From an uncultured Pseudomonadota bacterium (lineage in GTDB: Bacteria; Myxococcota_A; Polyangia; HGW-17), in the NCBI GenBank assembly GCA_938004375.1, contig CALKWH010000118.1:1-9347 (forward strand): a stretch of 9,347 bases of DNA, given 5' to 3'. Under the pieces are notes generated by a model that did not search any database, was not told where the DNA came from, and saw only the letters and a program-made list of their open reading frames with translations. Made by a program: the position numbers and the translations under genes. Shown here in pieces: positions 1-6,753 of this stretch (within the stretch, counting starts at the first letter, position 1; every line of letters starts with the position of its first letter).

Positions 1-45
1 GATCGTATTCGGTGACTGGAGTTCAGACGTGTGCTCTTCCGATCT
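1..45 (+). other. Illumina adapter plus index (artefact)
   Basis: Bases 12-45 match the reverse complement of the Illumina TruSeq index-read adapter (ending in GCTCTTCCGATCT). They are preceded by what reads as an 8-base sample index (CGTATTCG) and three bases of the flanking adapter (GAT). This is not genomic. Translating it gives the familiar false N-termini MTGVQTCALPI, MCSSDL and MLFRSG, so any start codon called here is spurious. Confidence 0.98.
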
Positions 46-634
46 GGTGCCGCTCGACGGGGCCTCGGAAATCCTCGAGTGGGACTCCACCGGGAACCGC
101 ACCGTGTTTACCTTCGACCCCCGTCCGGGCGTCGAATATCTCTTCATCGTCGAGCACCTGGGCGCGGAGAGTTTCCATCCGAACAACATCCCGGCGCAGG
201 GGGCAGAGTACACGATTTACTTGCGGCCCACCATCGGGCTCCCCAAGGTCACCAGCGTCTCCCCCGGCAAGATCTACGACGGCTCCACGGTGACGCTGAA
301 CGTCTACGGACAGAATTTCTTTGATGGTCGCACGGTCTCCATCCTGCCGTCCCAGGCGATCGAGGTCCTCGAGGTGGTCGGCAGCACCGAGGTGCAGTTG
401 ATGGTGAAGGTCCGCGTCGCCCGGGGCACCGCCCTGGGATATTATTCGCTGGTCGTCACCAATGCCGATGGGGGCTCGGCCCGCTACGACGACGCCTTCG
501 AGGTGGTGAAGAACCCGGTCGCGCCGACCGAGGACGGCTGCTCCTGCTCGCACCGCCCGGGACGCGGACCGGCCGCGGGGTGGTGGCTGCTGCCCCTGAT
601 GATCTTTGTATTCCGCCGCAGATTCCTGCCATAA
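46..634 (+). CDS. IPT/TIG-domain surface protein with MYXO-CTERM-like tail, 5' truncated
   Basis: This is the C-terminal part of a larger exported protein; its true start lies outside the contig, and the apparent GTG start at 29 is inside the adapter. An immunoglobulin-like IPT/TIG fold is visible at about 242-508: it opens with PKVTSVSPG, has the mid-domain NVYGQNFFDG and closes with YSLVVTNADGGSA. After a short linker comes DGCSC (about 533-547), a hydrophobic segment (WWLLPLMIFVF) and a terminal RRRFLP. A Cys motif, a transmembrane helix and an Arg cluster at the extreme C-terminus form the layout of MYXO-CTERM sorting signals, which in Myxococcus direct proteins to the cell surface. The tail reads GCSC rather than the commoner GCGC. 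The domain fold and exported location are well supported; the specific function is unknown because most of the protein is missing. Confidence 0.8.
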
Positions 635-636
635 GG

Positions 637-664
637 TTGCAAAAAATTTCGAAACGACTATGGT
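637..664 (+). promoter_or_regulatory. Possible sigma70-type promoter
   Basis: TTGCAA (637-642) and TATGGT (659-664) are separated by 16 bases and sit in the only AT-rich patch between two GC-rich genes, just after the upstream stop codon. Each hexamer matches the E. coli consensus at four of six positions. The predicted start of transcription would leave only about ten bases before the ATG at 682, so this is weak. Co-transcription with the upstream gene is an equal alternative. Confidence 0.22.
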
Positions 665-681
665 GACGGGGCAGGACGCCG

Positions 682-1881
682 ATGAATTTATTTCTTTACG
701 CCCTCCTCACCATCCTGACCCAGGCCGATCCCTTCCCGCGGCCCACCACCTTCGTCGTGGTGAACTCCTCGGGGCGGAACAAGGACATCCAGTTGTTCCA
801 CGGGCGCCGGGGCGCCCAGAAGTGGCTCACCGCCACCGCGGCCGAGGAGACCGCCCTGGTCTGCCTGAAGAAGCGGGTCTTCTACGTCGCCGGGGAGCAG
901 GTCATGTCCGTCGATCTCGACCGGCCCCGCCAGGAGACCAGCCACGGGGTGCTCCCCAAGGACCTGGTCTCGGCCATGGGCGGCCACCTGCGGCGCTTCC
1001 TGAGGCCCTCCCCCGACGGCGCCTTCCTCGCGTGGCCCGGCGCCTCGGACATCGTCGTGCGCGGCGTCTCGGGGGCCCCCTTTACCAAGAACATCACACC
1101 GGACCCCGGCGCCCGCGTCGTCCACCCCGTCTTCTGGCGCCCCGGCACGCCCACGACCGAGGTCGCCTACCTCACCCAGAACGGCACGGGCAGCATCTGG
1201 CTCCACTTCCACCCACTGGCGCTCCTGCAGCCGCGCCTCACCCTGACGGTGGCCAGCGGCACCAAGGGGACGGTCACGGCCTTCGACCTGCACTTCTCCC
1301 GGGACGGCAAGCTCGCCGCCCTCAACCTCGACGTCGCGACCGACGCCCGCAGGACCGTGCGGTACTTCCTGGTGGTCGACGTGGAGACGGGGAGCCTGCA
1401 CACGCTCAATCCCGCGTGGAAGCTCGAGAAGTTCCACGGCTTCTCTCCCAAGGGCGAGCTGGTGCTCACCGGACGCATCGCGTCGCAGACCGCCCTGTAT
1501 TATTGGAACCCGGCCAATCCCCGCAATCCCCATCTGGTGGAAGCGTTGCTCAAGCGGGAGGTCTATGATTATTTTCCGAACATGGAGATCACCCTGATGC
1601 ACACGGCGGGTCAGAAGTGCGCGGACCGGGCGCGCCTGATCTCGCTGACCCGGCATGCCCAGGACAAGCGCCTGCTCAAGTGGGCGGAGTGGGCCGAGGT
1701 CATCGCCCTCGACGCCGCCCGGGTCTGGGGCCTGTTCCGCGCCGGCGGCACGTGCAACGACCCGCATCCGGCGATCTACCTCATGAAGATGGACGGCTCG
1801 GGCCTCCTCGACGAGCTGCCGCGGGCCAAGTTCGGCGTGCTCCAGTCCGCCTCCCCCGAGCAGGTCTCCATCTGCGACTGA
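682..1881 (+). CDS. Exported WD40/TolB-like (PD40) beta-propeller protein
   Basis: A 399-residue protein of unknown specific function. The first 15 residues (MNLFLYALLTILTQA) form a short hydrophobic stretch ending in an AxD-type junction that could be a signal peptide, although it lacks the usual basic N-region. The body contains several PD40/WD40-like strand pairs: RPSPDGAFLAW (about 108-118), HFSRDGKLAAL (204-214) and GFSPKGELVLT (253-263). Near the end is IYLMKMDGSG (365-374), which resembles the IYVMNADGSG signature of TolB-type propellers. VVDVETGSLHTL (231-242) is another typical blade strand. There are three Cys (61, 313, 358) plus a fourth next to the terminus. The start is supported by AGGA at 673-676, five bases before the ATG. 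It lies 47 bases after the preceding gene and 80 bases before the next, on the same strand, so an operon is possible. A periplasmic or surface scaffold role is inferred. Confidence 0.72.
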   Translation: MNLFLYALLTILTQADPFPRPTTFVVVNSSGRNKDIQLFHGRRGAQKWLTATAAEETALVCLKKRVFYVAGEQVMSVDLDRPRQETSHGVLPKDLVSAMGGHLRRFLRPSPDGAFLAWPGASDIVVRGVSGAPFTKNITPDPGARVVHPVFWRPGTPTTEVAYLTQNGTGSIWLHFHPLALLQPRLTLTVASGTKGTVTAFDLHFSRDGKLAALNLDVATDARRTVRYFLVVDVETGSLHTLNPAWKLEKFHGFSPKGELVLTGRIASQTALYYWNPANPRNPHLVEALLKREVYDYFPNMEITLMHTAGQKCADRARLISLTRHAQDKRLLKWAEWAEVIALDAARVWGLFRAGGTCNDPHPAIYLMKMDGSGLLDELPRAKFGVLQSASPEQVSICD

Positions 1882-1949
1882 TTTCGAATGAGGACACAAA
1901 TAAATAAGGTTGCCGATTCCGGTTTATGTTACACTTGACCGTCTGTTTC

Positions 1950-1964
1950 GGAGGTGAGGAGATG
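1950..1964 (+). promoter_or_regulatory. Strong ribosome binding site fixing the lipoprotein start
   Basis: GGAGG at 1950-1954 lies seven bases before the ATG at 1962. This start puts Arg-rich residues directly before the hydrophobic core and a lipobox-like AWGC. The upstream in-frame ATG at 1926 has no such site and would add twelve residues ahead of a complete signal peptide, so 1962 is preferred. Confidence 0.85.
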
Positions 1965-4763
1965 CTCCTGCGACGATTTCGTGATTTGTTTCCCGTATTT
2001 CTGATCCTGATGGCCTGGGGCTGCGCCGGCAATACCAGCTCCGGCACCGCCTTCTGCGGAGACGGCGTGATCACCGGCGCGGAGGCGTGCGATCCCCCGG
2101 GCCAGGGCGCCTGTGCTTTGGATTGCACGCGGGACGTCGGCAAGTGCGGCAACGGCGTCTGCGAGGCCCCCGAGGACGCGACGAACTGCGAGGACGACTG
2201 CGGCGGCTCGGGCGAGGAGTGCGGCAACGACCAGATCGAGGGCACCGAGTTCTGCGACGGCGCTCAGTTGGGCGGGGCCACCTGCGTGAGCCTGGGCTAC
2301 GCCACCGGCACCCTCGCGTGCGCCGCGAACTGCCAGTACGACACCGTCGACTGCCGCCACGCCGCGCAGTGCGGCAACGGCACCCTGGACACCGGCGAGA
2401 GCTGCGACGGCGAGAACCTCAACGGTCAGAGCTGCCAGACCCTGGGACTGGGCTCCGGCGCGCTCGCCTGCACCGAGGCCTGCGCCTTCGATGTCTCGCG
2501 CTGCTCGGCGTGCGGCAACGGCGCGATCGACGCGGGCGAGCAGTGCGACGGGGACCAGTTGGGGGCGATGACCTGTGATGCGCTCGGCTATGCCGGCGGC
2601 ACCCTGCTGTGCGGCGGCGACTGCCGGTACGACACCCGTAACTGCCTGCTGGCCTCCTGCGGCAACGGCACCCTGGACACCGGCGAGAGCTGCGACGGCG
2701 CAGCCCTGGGTGGCCAGAGCTGCGCGACCCAGGGCTTCACAGGGGGCACGCTCACGTGCAACCCCGACTGCTCGTTCAACACCGGCGCCTGCACGGCCTG
2801 CGGCAACGGCGCCATCGAGAACGGCGAGCAGTGCGACGGCAGCAACCTGGGCACGGGCACCTGCGCCGGCCAGGGCTTCACGGGGGGCACGCTCACCTGC
2901 AACGCGAACTGCACGTTCAACACGGCCGGCTGCACGCGCTGCGGCAACGGCACGGTGGAGACGGGCGAGGATTGCGACGGCGCCCAGCTCGGCGGGAACA
3001 CCTGCGCCACCGAAGGTTACGCGGGGGGCACGCTGGCCTGCAACGCCAACTGCACCCTCAACGTCGCCGGCTGCACCATGTGCGGCAACGGGGTCATCAA
3101 CGTCGGCGAGCAGTGCGACGGCGCCAACCTGGGCGTGGGCACCTGCCAGAACCAGGGCTTCACGGGGGGCACGCTCACGTGCAACGCCAACTGCACGTTC
3201 AACACGGCCGGCTGCACTCAGTGCGGCAACGGCGTGGTCCAGACCGGGGAACAGTGCGACGGCTCCAACCTCGCCGGCGCCACCTGCGTGAGCCTGGGCT
3301 ACACCTCGGGTACGCTGGCCTGCGCGAGCAACTGCCAGTTCAACACCGCCGGCTGCGTCATGCAGACCTGCGGCAACGGCACCGTCGAGGGCAGCGAGCA
3401 GTGCGACGGCACGAACCTGAACGGGCAGACCTGCGTGTCCCGCGGATTCGCCTCCGGCACGCTGGCCTGCGCCAACTGCCTGTTCAACACCTCCGGCTGC
3501 ACGATGTGCGGCAACGGAGCGATCGACTCCGGCGAGCAGTGCGACGGGACGAATTTGAACGGGCAGACCTGCGTCTCCCAGGGCTACTCGGGCGGTACGC
3601 TGTCCTGTTCGTCCTGCGCGTTCAACACGTCCGGCTGCACGACGACCGCTTGCGGCAACGGCACCCTCGACTGGGGCGAGGAGTGCGACGACGCCAACCC
3701 CCTACTGTGGGACGGCTGCGAGGACACCTGCCGGGTGGAGGACACGTTCTACCTGCCGATCCGCCTGTCCGGCGGCCCAGGCAGCAACGAGGGCCGCCTC
3801 GAGGTCTACCAGGGCGGCACCTGGGGCATCGTGTGCGACGACACCTACGTGTCGGCCAACCAGCAGCACCTGGCGAATCTGGTGTGCCGCCAGCTCGGCT
3901 TCACCGGCACCGGGCACGCCTTCATCGGCTCCGCCGGGGGCACCTACGGCTCGGGCTCCGGCGTCTTCATCATGGACGACGTGGAGTGCACCGGCGTCGA
4001 GGACACCCTGGCCCAGTGCCCGTTCCGCGGCTGGCGCAGCCACAACTGCTCCACCTCCGAGACCTTGGGCATCCGCTGCGCCGCCGCCGAGGGGGATCTG
4101 CGGCTGGTGTCCGGTCCGCATGGCATGGAGGGACGCCTGCAGGTGTTCCACTCCGGCGCCTGGGGCGAGGTCTGTGACGATTCCTGGGAGACGGGCACCT
4201 ACAACGAGCCGTACAACAAATACGGGCCGGACACCGCCTGCCAGCAGATGGGGTATCGGCGGGGCACGAGCCTCGGCTGGGCGGTCTATCCCGCACCCAC
4301 CGACACGTTCATCGTCGACGACGTGCGCTGTGCGGGCACCGAGCGGCGCCTGGCGAGCTGCCCGCACTCCTCGTGGGGCTCGGAGAACTGCTCGGCCAAC
4401 GAGGCCATCGGGCTCTCGTGCAACATCTACGTCGAGGGCGATGTTCGTCTGGTCGAGGGCACGACTCGCAACCGCGGCCGCGTGGAGATCCTCCACAACA
4501 ACGTCTGGGGTACCGTGTGTGATGACCTCATCGAATACGCCGGGACCACGCAGACGAACTTCCTCAACGTCGTCTGCCGGCAGTTGAACTTCAGTTCCGC
4601 CGGCACCTTCGACGGCAACGTCCTGGGCGGCGAGGACCCCATCTCCATGGACAATGTGTCCTGCGCCGGCTCCGAAGCCGGAGTCTCCGCCTGCCCCTTC
4701 AACGGCTGGCAGGTACACAACTGCTCGCACGACGAGGACACCGGCGTCATCTGCACGCCGTAG
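1962..4763 (+). CDS. Cys-rich repeat and triple-SRCR lipoprotein
   Basis: A 933-residue secreted protein. Residues 1-20 form a signal peptide (basic MLLRRFR, then LFPVFLILMAWG) with a probable lipidated Cys21; the lipobox is imperfect (AWGC). Residues 32-86 hold two divergent modules, CGDGVITGAEAC and CGNGVCEAPED. Residues 87-563 are ten tandem modules with six Cys each (CGNG..GEQCDG..C..GTLxC..C..C), the Myxococcus disulfide-repeat type. A shorter DUF4215-like module (CGNGTLDWGEECDDAN) starts at 564. Three SRCR domains follow, at about 600-706, 712-820 and 827-931. Each shows WGxVCDD, a CRQLGF-like motif (CQQMGY in the second), a DDVxC-like motif, CPF or CPH, NCS and a last Cys, giving six Cys each as in group A SRCR. 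No enzyme motif is present. In animals SRCR domains bind ligands, often microbial surfaces; adhesion, prey contact or self-recognition is inferred here. The protein ends two residues after the last SRCR Cys, so no C-terminal anchor follows. Confidence 0.9.
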   Translation: MLLRRFRDLFPVFLILMAWGCAGNTSSGTAFCGDGVITGAEACDPPGQGACALDCTRDVGKCGNGVCEAPEDATNCEDDCGGSGEECGNDQIEGTEFCDGAQLGGATCVSLGYATGTLACAANCQYDTVDCRHAAQCGNGTLDTGESCDGENLNGQSCQTLGLGSGALACTEACAFDVSRCSACGNGAIDAGEQCDGDQLGAMTCDALGYAGGTLLCGGDCRYDTRNCLLASCGNGTLDTGESCDGAALGGQSCATQGFTGGTLTCNPDCSFNTGACTACGNGAIENGEQCDGSNLGTGTCAGQGFTGGTLTCNANCTFNTAGCTRCGNGTVETGEDCDGAQLGGNTCATEGYAGGTLACNANCTLNVAGCTMCGNGVINVGEQCDGANLGVGTCQNQGFTGGTLTCNANCTFNTAGCTQCGNGVVQTGEQCDGSNLAGATCVSLGYTSGTLACASNCQFNTAGCVMQTCGNGTVEGSEQCDGTNLNGQTCVSRGFASGTLACANCLFNTSGCTMCGNGAIDSGEQCDGTNLNGQTCVSQGYSGGTLSCSSCAFNTSGCTTTACGNGTLDWGEECDDANPLLWDGCEDTCRVEDTFYLPIRLSGGPGSNEGRLEVYQGGTWGIVCDDTYVSANQQHLANLVCRQLGFTGTGHAFIGSAGGTYGSGSGVFIMDDVECTGVEDTLAQCPFRGWRSHNCSTSETLGIRCAAAEGDLRLVSGPHGMEGRLQVFHSGAWGEVCDDSWETGTYNEPYNKYGPDTACQQMGYRRGTSLGWAVYPAPTDTFIVDDVRCAGTERRLASCPHSSWGSENCSANEAIGLSCNIYVEGDVRLVEGTTRNRGRVEILHNNVWGTVCDDLIEYAGTTQTNFLNVVCRQLNFSSAGTFDGNVLGGEDPISMDNVSCAGSEAGVSACPFNGWQVHNCSHDEDTGVICTP
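2220..3650 (+). repeat. Ten tandem 138-150-base coding repeats (six-Cys modules)
   Basis: Units begin at the TGC of each CGN motif: 2220, 2370, 2511, 2658, 2799, 2940, 3081, 3222, 3369 and 3507; a divergent eleventh starts at 3651. Spacing is 141 bases for five of the ten. Some pairs are nearly identical as DNA: 2370-2412 equals 2658-2700 over 43 bases, and 2871-2935 matches 3153-3217 with two mismatches. Modules nine and ten have one residue fewer between the fourth and fifth Cys (CANC, CSSC) than the others. The pattern suggests growth by unequal crossing-over. Confidence 0.93.
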
Positions 4764-4784
4764 GCCACGCGACTTTCCGCCCGC

Positions 4785-4802
4785 CCGTCTCCGTCTCCGT
4801 CT
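4785..4802 (+). repeat. Hexanucleotide microsatellite, CCGTCT x3
   Basis: Three perfect copies of CCGTCT begin 22 bases after the SRCR gene stop codon. They are non-coding in any gene supported here. Two bases separate them from a second hexamer array with a different unit. Confidence 0.85.
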
Positions 4803-4804
4803 TC

Positions 4805-4828
4805 ATCGAAATCGAAATCGAAATCGAA
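4805..4828 (+). repeat. Hexanucleotide microsatellite, ATCGAA x4
   Basis: Four perfect ATCGAA units are followed by a degenerate fifth (ATCGGG, 4829-4834) that leads straight into the 49-base direct repeat. Read on the minus strand, the array is T-rich and lies past the NTPase stop codon. No stem precedes it that would make it a standard terminator. Confidence 0.88.
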
Positions 4829-4833
4829 ATCGG

Positions 4834-4935
4834 GATCATTCCGGTCACTTCGTTCCCTCGGTCGGGCCGCCCTTTAGCGGGCTGCAGATCATTCCGGTCA
4901 CTTCGTTCCCTCAGTCGGGCCGCCCTTTAGCGGGC
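4834..4935 (+). repeat. Tandem 49-base direct repeat, period 53
   Basis: Copy one is 4834-4882 and copy two 4887-4935. Both start GATCATTCCGG and end TTTAGCGGGC, and they differ only at 4860 (G) versus 4913 (A). The four-base spacer is TGCA. Copy two overlaps the 3' end of the minus-strand NTPase gene (stop at 4898-4900) and encodes its last residues, roughly PLKGGPTEGTK. Copy one lies fully outside the gene. Each copy contains a small GCCC-loop-GGGC hairpin. The layout fits a dispersed palindromic (REP-like) element, but dispersal cannot be judged from one window. Confidence 0.9.
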
Positions 4936-6388
4936 GTCCCTCTTTTGCAGGCGGCCCTTCGTCCTTGAGTACCCGCATGGCCTCCGTGAGGGCGACGGCC
5001 ATGGAGCCGGAGAAGCGCCGCTGGAGGGCGTCCCCGAGCTTGCCGACGTTGATGCGGCGGAAGAGCCAGAAGCCGGCAAACGCGATGCACAGGCCGCGCA
5101 CCACGAGGAAGATCACCTCGCCCGAGGAGATCTTCGCGAAGAACAGGATCATCAGGATCGACAGGAAAAAGGCCAGCAGGAAGGTGGGGCGAAAGACGTC
5201 CCGCAAGGCGCCGCGGGCGGACTGCCACACGGTCTGGGGTCCCGCGGCGACGTGCTTCGGGCGCAGGAAGGCGCCCGCCTTGCGGCCCAGGTGAAAGAGC
5301 CGCGGCGCCAGGTGGAAGTAGTAGCCCAGCACGGCCACCACCACGGCGAGGACCGCCTTGACCGCGAACAGGAACAAGAGTCCGCCCACCCAGGATTCGA
5401 TCTGAAGGCCGAAGAGCCCGCCCACCGTGCCCACCAGGTTTCCGAGCGCGGTGAGGATGCTCTTGCCGAACATGATGTAGTTGACGAACATCGACAGGAA
5501 CAGGGTGAATCCGTTGAGGATGATGGCGCCCAGGATCACGGAGAACAGGTGCCAGCCGAACAGGAAGACGGGGAGCGCGAAGCTCGCCCCCTGCATGAAG
5601 ATGTAGAACATGGGCCGGATGGTGCGCCCGGCCGGCGAGAAGGCCTTGAGCATGGCCATGAGCAGCGAGATGCGGAAGAGCCCGCGCCCGTGCAGGGTCC
5701 GCCCGAAGGTGGTGAGCAGCAGGGTCTGGATGAACGCCAGCAGGTGCCCCTTGAGCGGCACCCGGAAGGTGTGGAGGAACGAGCCCAGCCCCACCTCGAC
5801 CAGCCCGCCCAGGCCGGCGCACGCGCCGACGCGCGCGGCCAGCCGGGTCTCGAGCTCCTGGGAGAGAAAGGAGAACACTTCCTCGGGGTCGGGGTGCTCG
5901 TCGAGATCGAGCACGATCACGCGGGTCTCGGGGAAGCGCGGCAGGAGCTCGGTCACCGTGGCCTTCTTGGCCGAGGCGACCACCCACAGGTGGGGGATCC
6001 GGTGCACGGCGTCGAGGAGCTCCGAGAAACCCCGGCCGGCCAGCTCCTCGGGGCCCAGGTCCTCGAGGACGCAGACGTCCGCGTCCGGGAGCGCGGGGAG
6101 GACGCCCGACAGGACGGCGTCGCGGGTGTCCTCGGGGTAGTCGCGTCCGGTCCCGTCCTCGCGCAGCACGGCCCAGGGCAGGACCCGGCTGGTGCCGATG
6201 ACGCGGATGTGGTACGCTGGCGCCGCGGTGTTGGAGCCCTGCCGACGGGCGGCGTCCGGGGCGGTCTCGACGCCGCACACCTGCCAGCGGCGTCGCAGCC
6301 GGGCCGTCCAGTCCGAGAGGAGCCGGCTTTTGCCGGCGGCCGGGTTTCCGGTCACCAGGATCAGGCCGGCGCAGGTGTCGGGTTTCAA
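4898..6388 (-). CDS. THEP1-like P-loop NTPase fused to a polytopic membrane domain
   Basis: 496 residues. The N-terminal half is a P-loop NTPase. Walker A is GNPAAGKS (14-21). A hydrophobic strand ending in acidic residues, VCVLEDLGPEEL (105-116), matches the Walker B and GPxEL region of THEP1/DUF2478-type nucleoside triphosphatases, and VCGVETAP (37-44) aligns with their GVxTxE strand. From about 190 the protein becomes hydrophobic, with some six membrane segments (about 212-228, 258-278, 281-305, 333-357, 402-419, 424-443) and conspicuous motifs GRGLFRISLLMAMLKAFSP and PMFYIFMQGASF. This half vaguely recalls ECF-transporter S components, but I cannot assign it. The start is TTG, backed by GGAGG five bases upstream; no nearby ATG exists. 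The last dozen residues come from a repeat copy. It probably lies in the inner membrane with the NTPase in the cytoplasm, coupling NTP hydrolysis to transport or sensing (inferred). Confidence 0.82.
   Translation of the reverse strand: MKPDTCAGLILVTGNPAAGKSRLLSDWTARLRRRWQVCGVETAPDAARRQGSNTAAPAYHIRVIGTSRVLPWAVLREDGTGRDYPEDTRDAVLSGVLPALPDADVCVLEDLGPEELAGRGFSELLDAVHRIPHLWVVASAKKATVTELLPRFPETRVIVLDLDEHPDPEEVFSFLSQELETRLAARVGACAGLGGLVEVGLGSFLHTFRVPLKGHLLAFIQTLLLTTFGRTLHGRGLFRISLLMAMLKAFSPAGRTIRPMFYIFMQGASFALPVFLFGWHLFSVILGAIILNGFTLFLSMFVNYIMFGKSILTALGNLVGTVGGLFGLQIESWVGGLLFLFAVKAVLAVVVAVLGYYFHLAPRLFHLGRKAGAFLRPKHVAAGPQTVWQSARGALRDVFRPTFLLAFFLSILMILFFAKISSGEVIFLVVRGLCIAFAGFWLFRRINVGKLGDALQRRFSGSMAVALTEAMRVLKDEGPPAKEGRPLKGGPTEGTK
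4917..4957. repeat. Inverted repeat at the convergent gene ends
   Basis: GGGCCGCC (4917-4924) and GGCGGCCC (4950-4957) are perfect 8-base arms around a 25-base loop, inside the last codons of the minus-strand NTPase gene. No T-run follows on either strand, so it is not a canonical intrinsic terminator. It could still act as a transcript-stabilising or Rho-linked structure between the two converging genes. Confidence 0.5.
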
Positions 6389-6408
6389 GACCGCCTCCGG
6401 GAGTCGTC
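6389..6408. promoter_or_regulatory. 20-base divergent start region with back-to-back ribosome binding sites
   Basis: On the minus strand GGAGG (6394-6398) lies five bases before the NTPase TTG start. On the + strand GGGAG (6399-6403) lies five bases before the regulator ATG. The two sites abut exactly. No promoter fits in 20 bases, so each gene must be transcribed from within or beyond its neighbour, and the two transcripts must overlap as antisense RNAs. Confidence 0.75.
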
Positions 6409-6753
6409 ATGCGCTGCGAGATCCGTCTGTTGCTCGAGGACGACGGGGGCCGACCCTTCATGGGGGTGGGCACCCTGTGGCTGCTCGAGCGCATCGTCGC
6501 GCTGGCCTCGGTGCGCCAGGCGGCGCTGGACATGGGGATGTCCTATCCCAAGGCGCTGCGCATGATCCGGGATCTGGAGCGCCAGGTCGGGCAGCCGGTG
6601 GTGGTGCGCACCCGTGGCGGCCGCGCCCACGGAGGAGCCGTGCTCACGCCGTACGGCCGGGAGTTCCTCGAGGGTTACATCGAGCTGGTGCATGAGCTCC
6701 AGCGCACGGCGGACGCGCGCCTCGCCGATCTCATTCCACCACCGGGTCGATGA
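6409..6753 (+). CDS. Single-domain ModE-type winged-helix regulator
   Basis: 114 residues matching the N-terminal DNA-binding domain of ModE, the molybdate-responsive repressor. It has LWLLERIVALASVRQAALDMGMSY (the helix-turn-helix, about 23-46), KALRMIRDLERQ, the GGRAHGGAVLTPYGREFL wing and a C-terminal helix (YIELVHELQRTADARL). The GG-GGAxLTxYG wing motif distinguishes ModE from ordinary LysR-type heads. Both TOBE/Mop ligand-binding domains of full ModE are absent, so the protein either senses nothing itself or works with a partner. The start is supported by GGGAG five bases upstream. Its 3' end overlaps the lipoprotein gene by 23 bases tail to tail, and its 5' end is 20 bases from the NTPase start. 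It is the only + strand gene in the right-hand cluster and is likely its regulator (inferred). Confidence 0.82.
   Translation: MRCEIRLLLEDDGGRPFMGVGTLWLLERIVALASVRQAALDMGMSYPKALRMIRDLERQVGQPVVVRTRGGRAHGGAVLTPYGREFLEGYIELVHELQRTADARLADLIPPPGR

Noticed and set aside
606..1568. + strand frame of 320 codons overlapping the propeller gene
   Set aside because: Arg/Pro/His-rich product, a frame shadow; the overlapping frame has a signal-like start and repeat motifs.
688..1899. Long minus-strand reading frame of about 400 codons opposite the propeller gene
   Set aside because: Low-complexity product rich in Gly, Ala, Arg and His with no fold, typical of the antisense frame in GC-rich DNA; the + strand protein has PD40 motifs.
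1910..1935. TTGCCG and TACACT as a promoter for the SRCR gene
   Set aside because: The spacer is only 14 bases, too short for a standard sigma70 promoter, and no better pairing was found.
1926..1961. Upstream ATG at 1926 as the start of the SRCR lipoprotein
   Set aside because: It lacks a ribosome binding site and puts twelve residues before a complete signal peptide; the ATG at 1962 has GGAGG seven bases ahead.
2220..3650. CRISPR-like regular repeat pattern
   Set aside because: The period is about 141 bases, the whole unit is coding and in frame, and variation falls at third codon positions; it is a protein repeat array.
4864..4882. Small hairpin in the 49-base repeat as an intrinsic terminator
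   Set aside because: Only four or five pairs and no T-run on either strand.
4911..6533. Minus-strand frame of 540 codons overlapping the NTPase gene in another phase
   Set aside because: Arg/Pro/Gly-rich low-complexity shadow, lacking any motif, and running through the regulator start.
5252..6565. + strand frame of 437 codons opposite the NTPase gene
   Set aside because: Product is Glu, Gln, Gly and Arg rich without domains; the minus strand carries Walker motifs and clean membrane segments.
6409..6753. Regulator as an ordinary LysR-family protein
   Set aside because: It has the GG-GGAxLTxYG wing of ModE and no LysR effector-binding domain.
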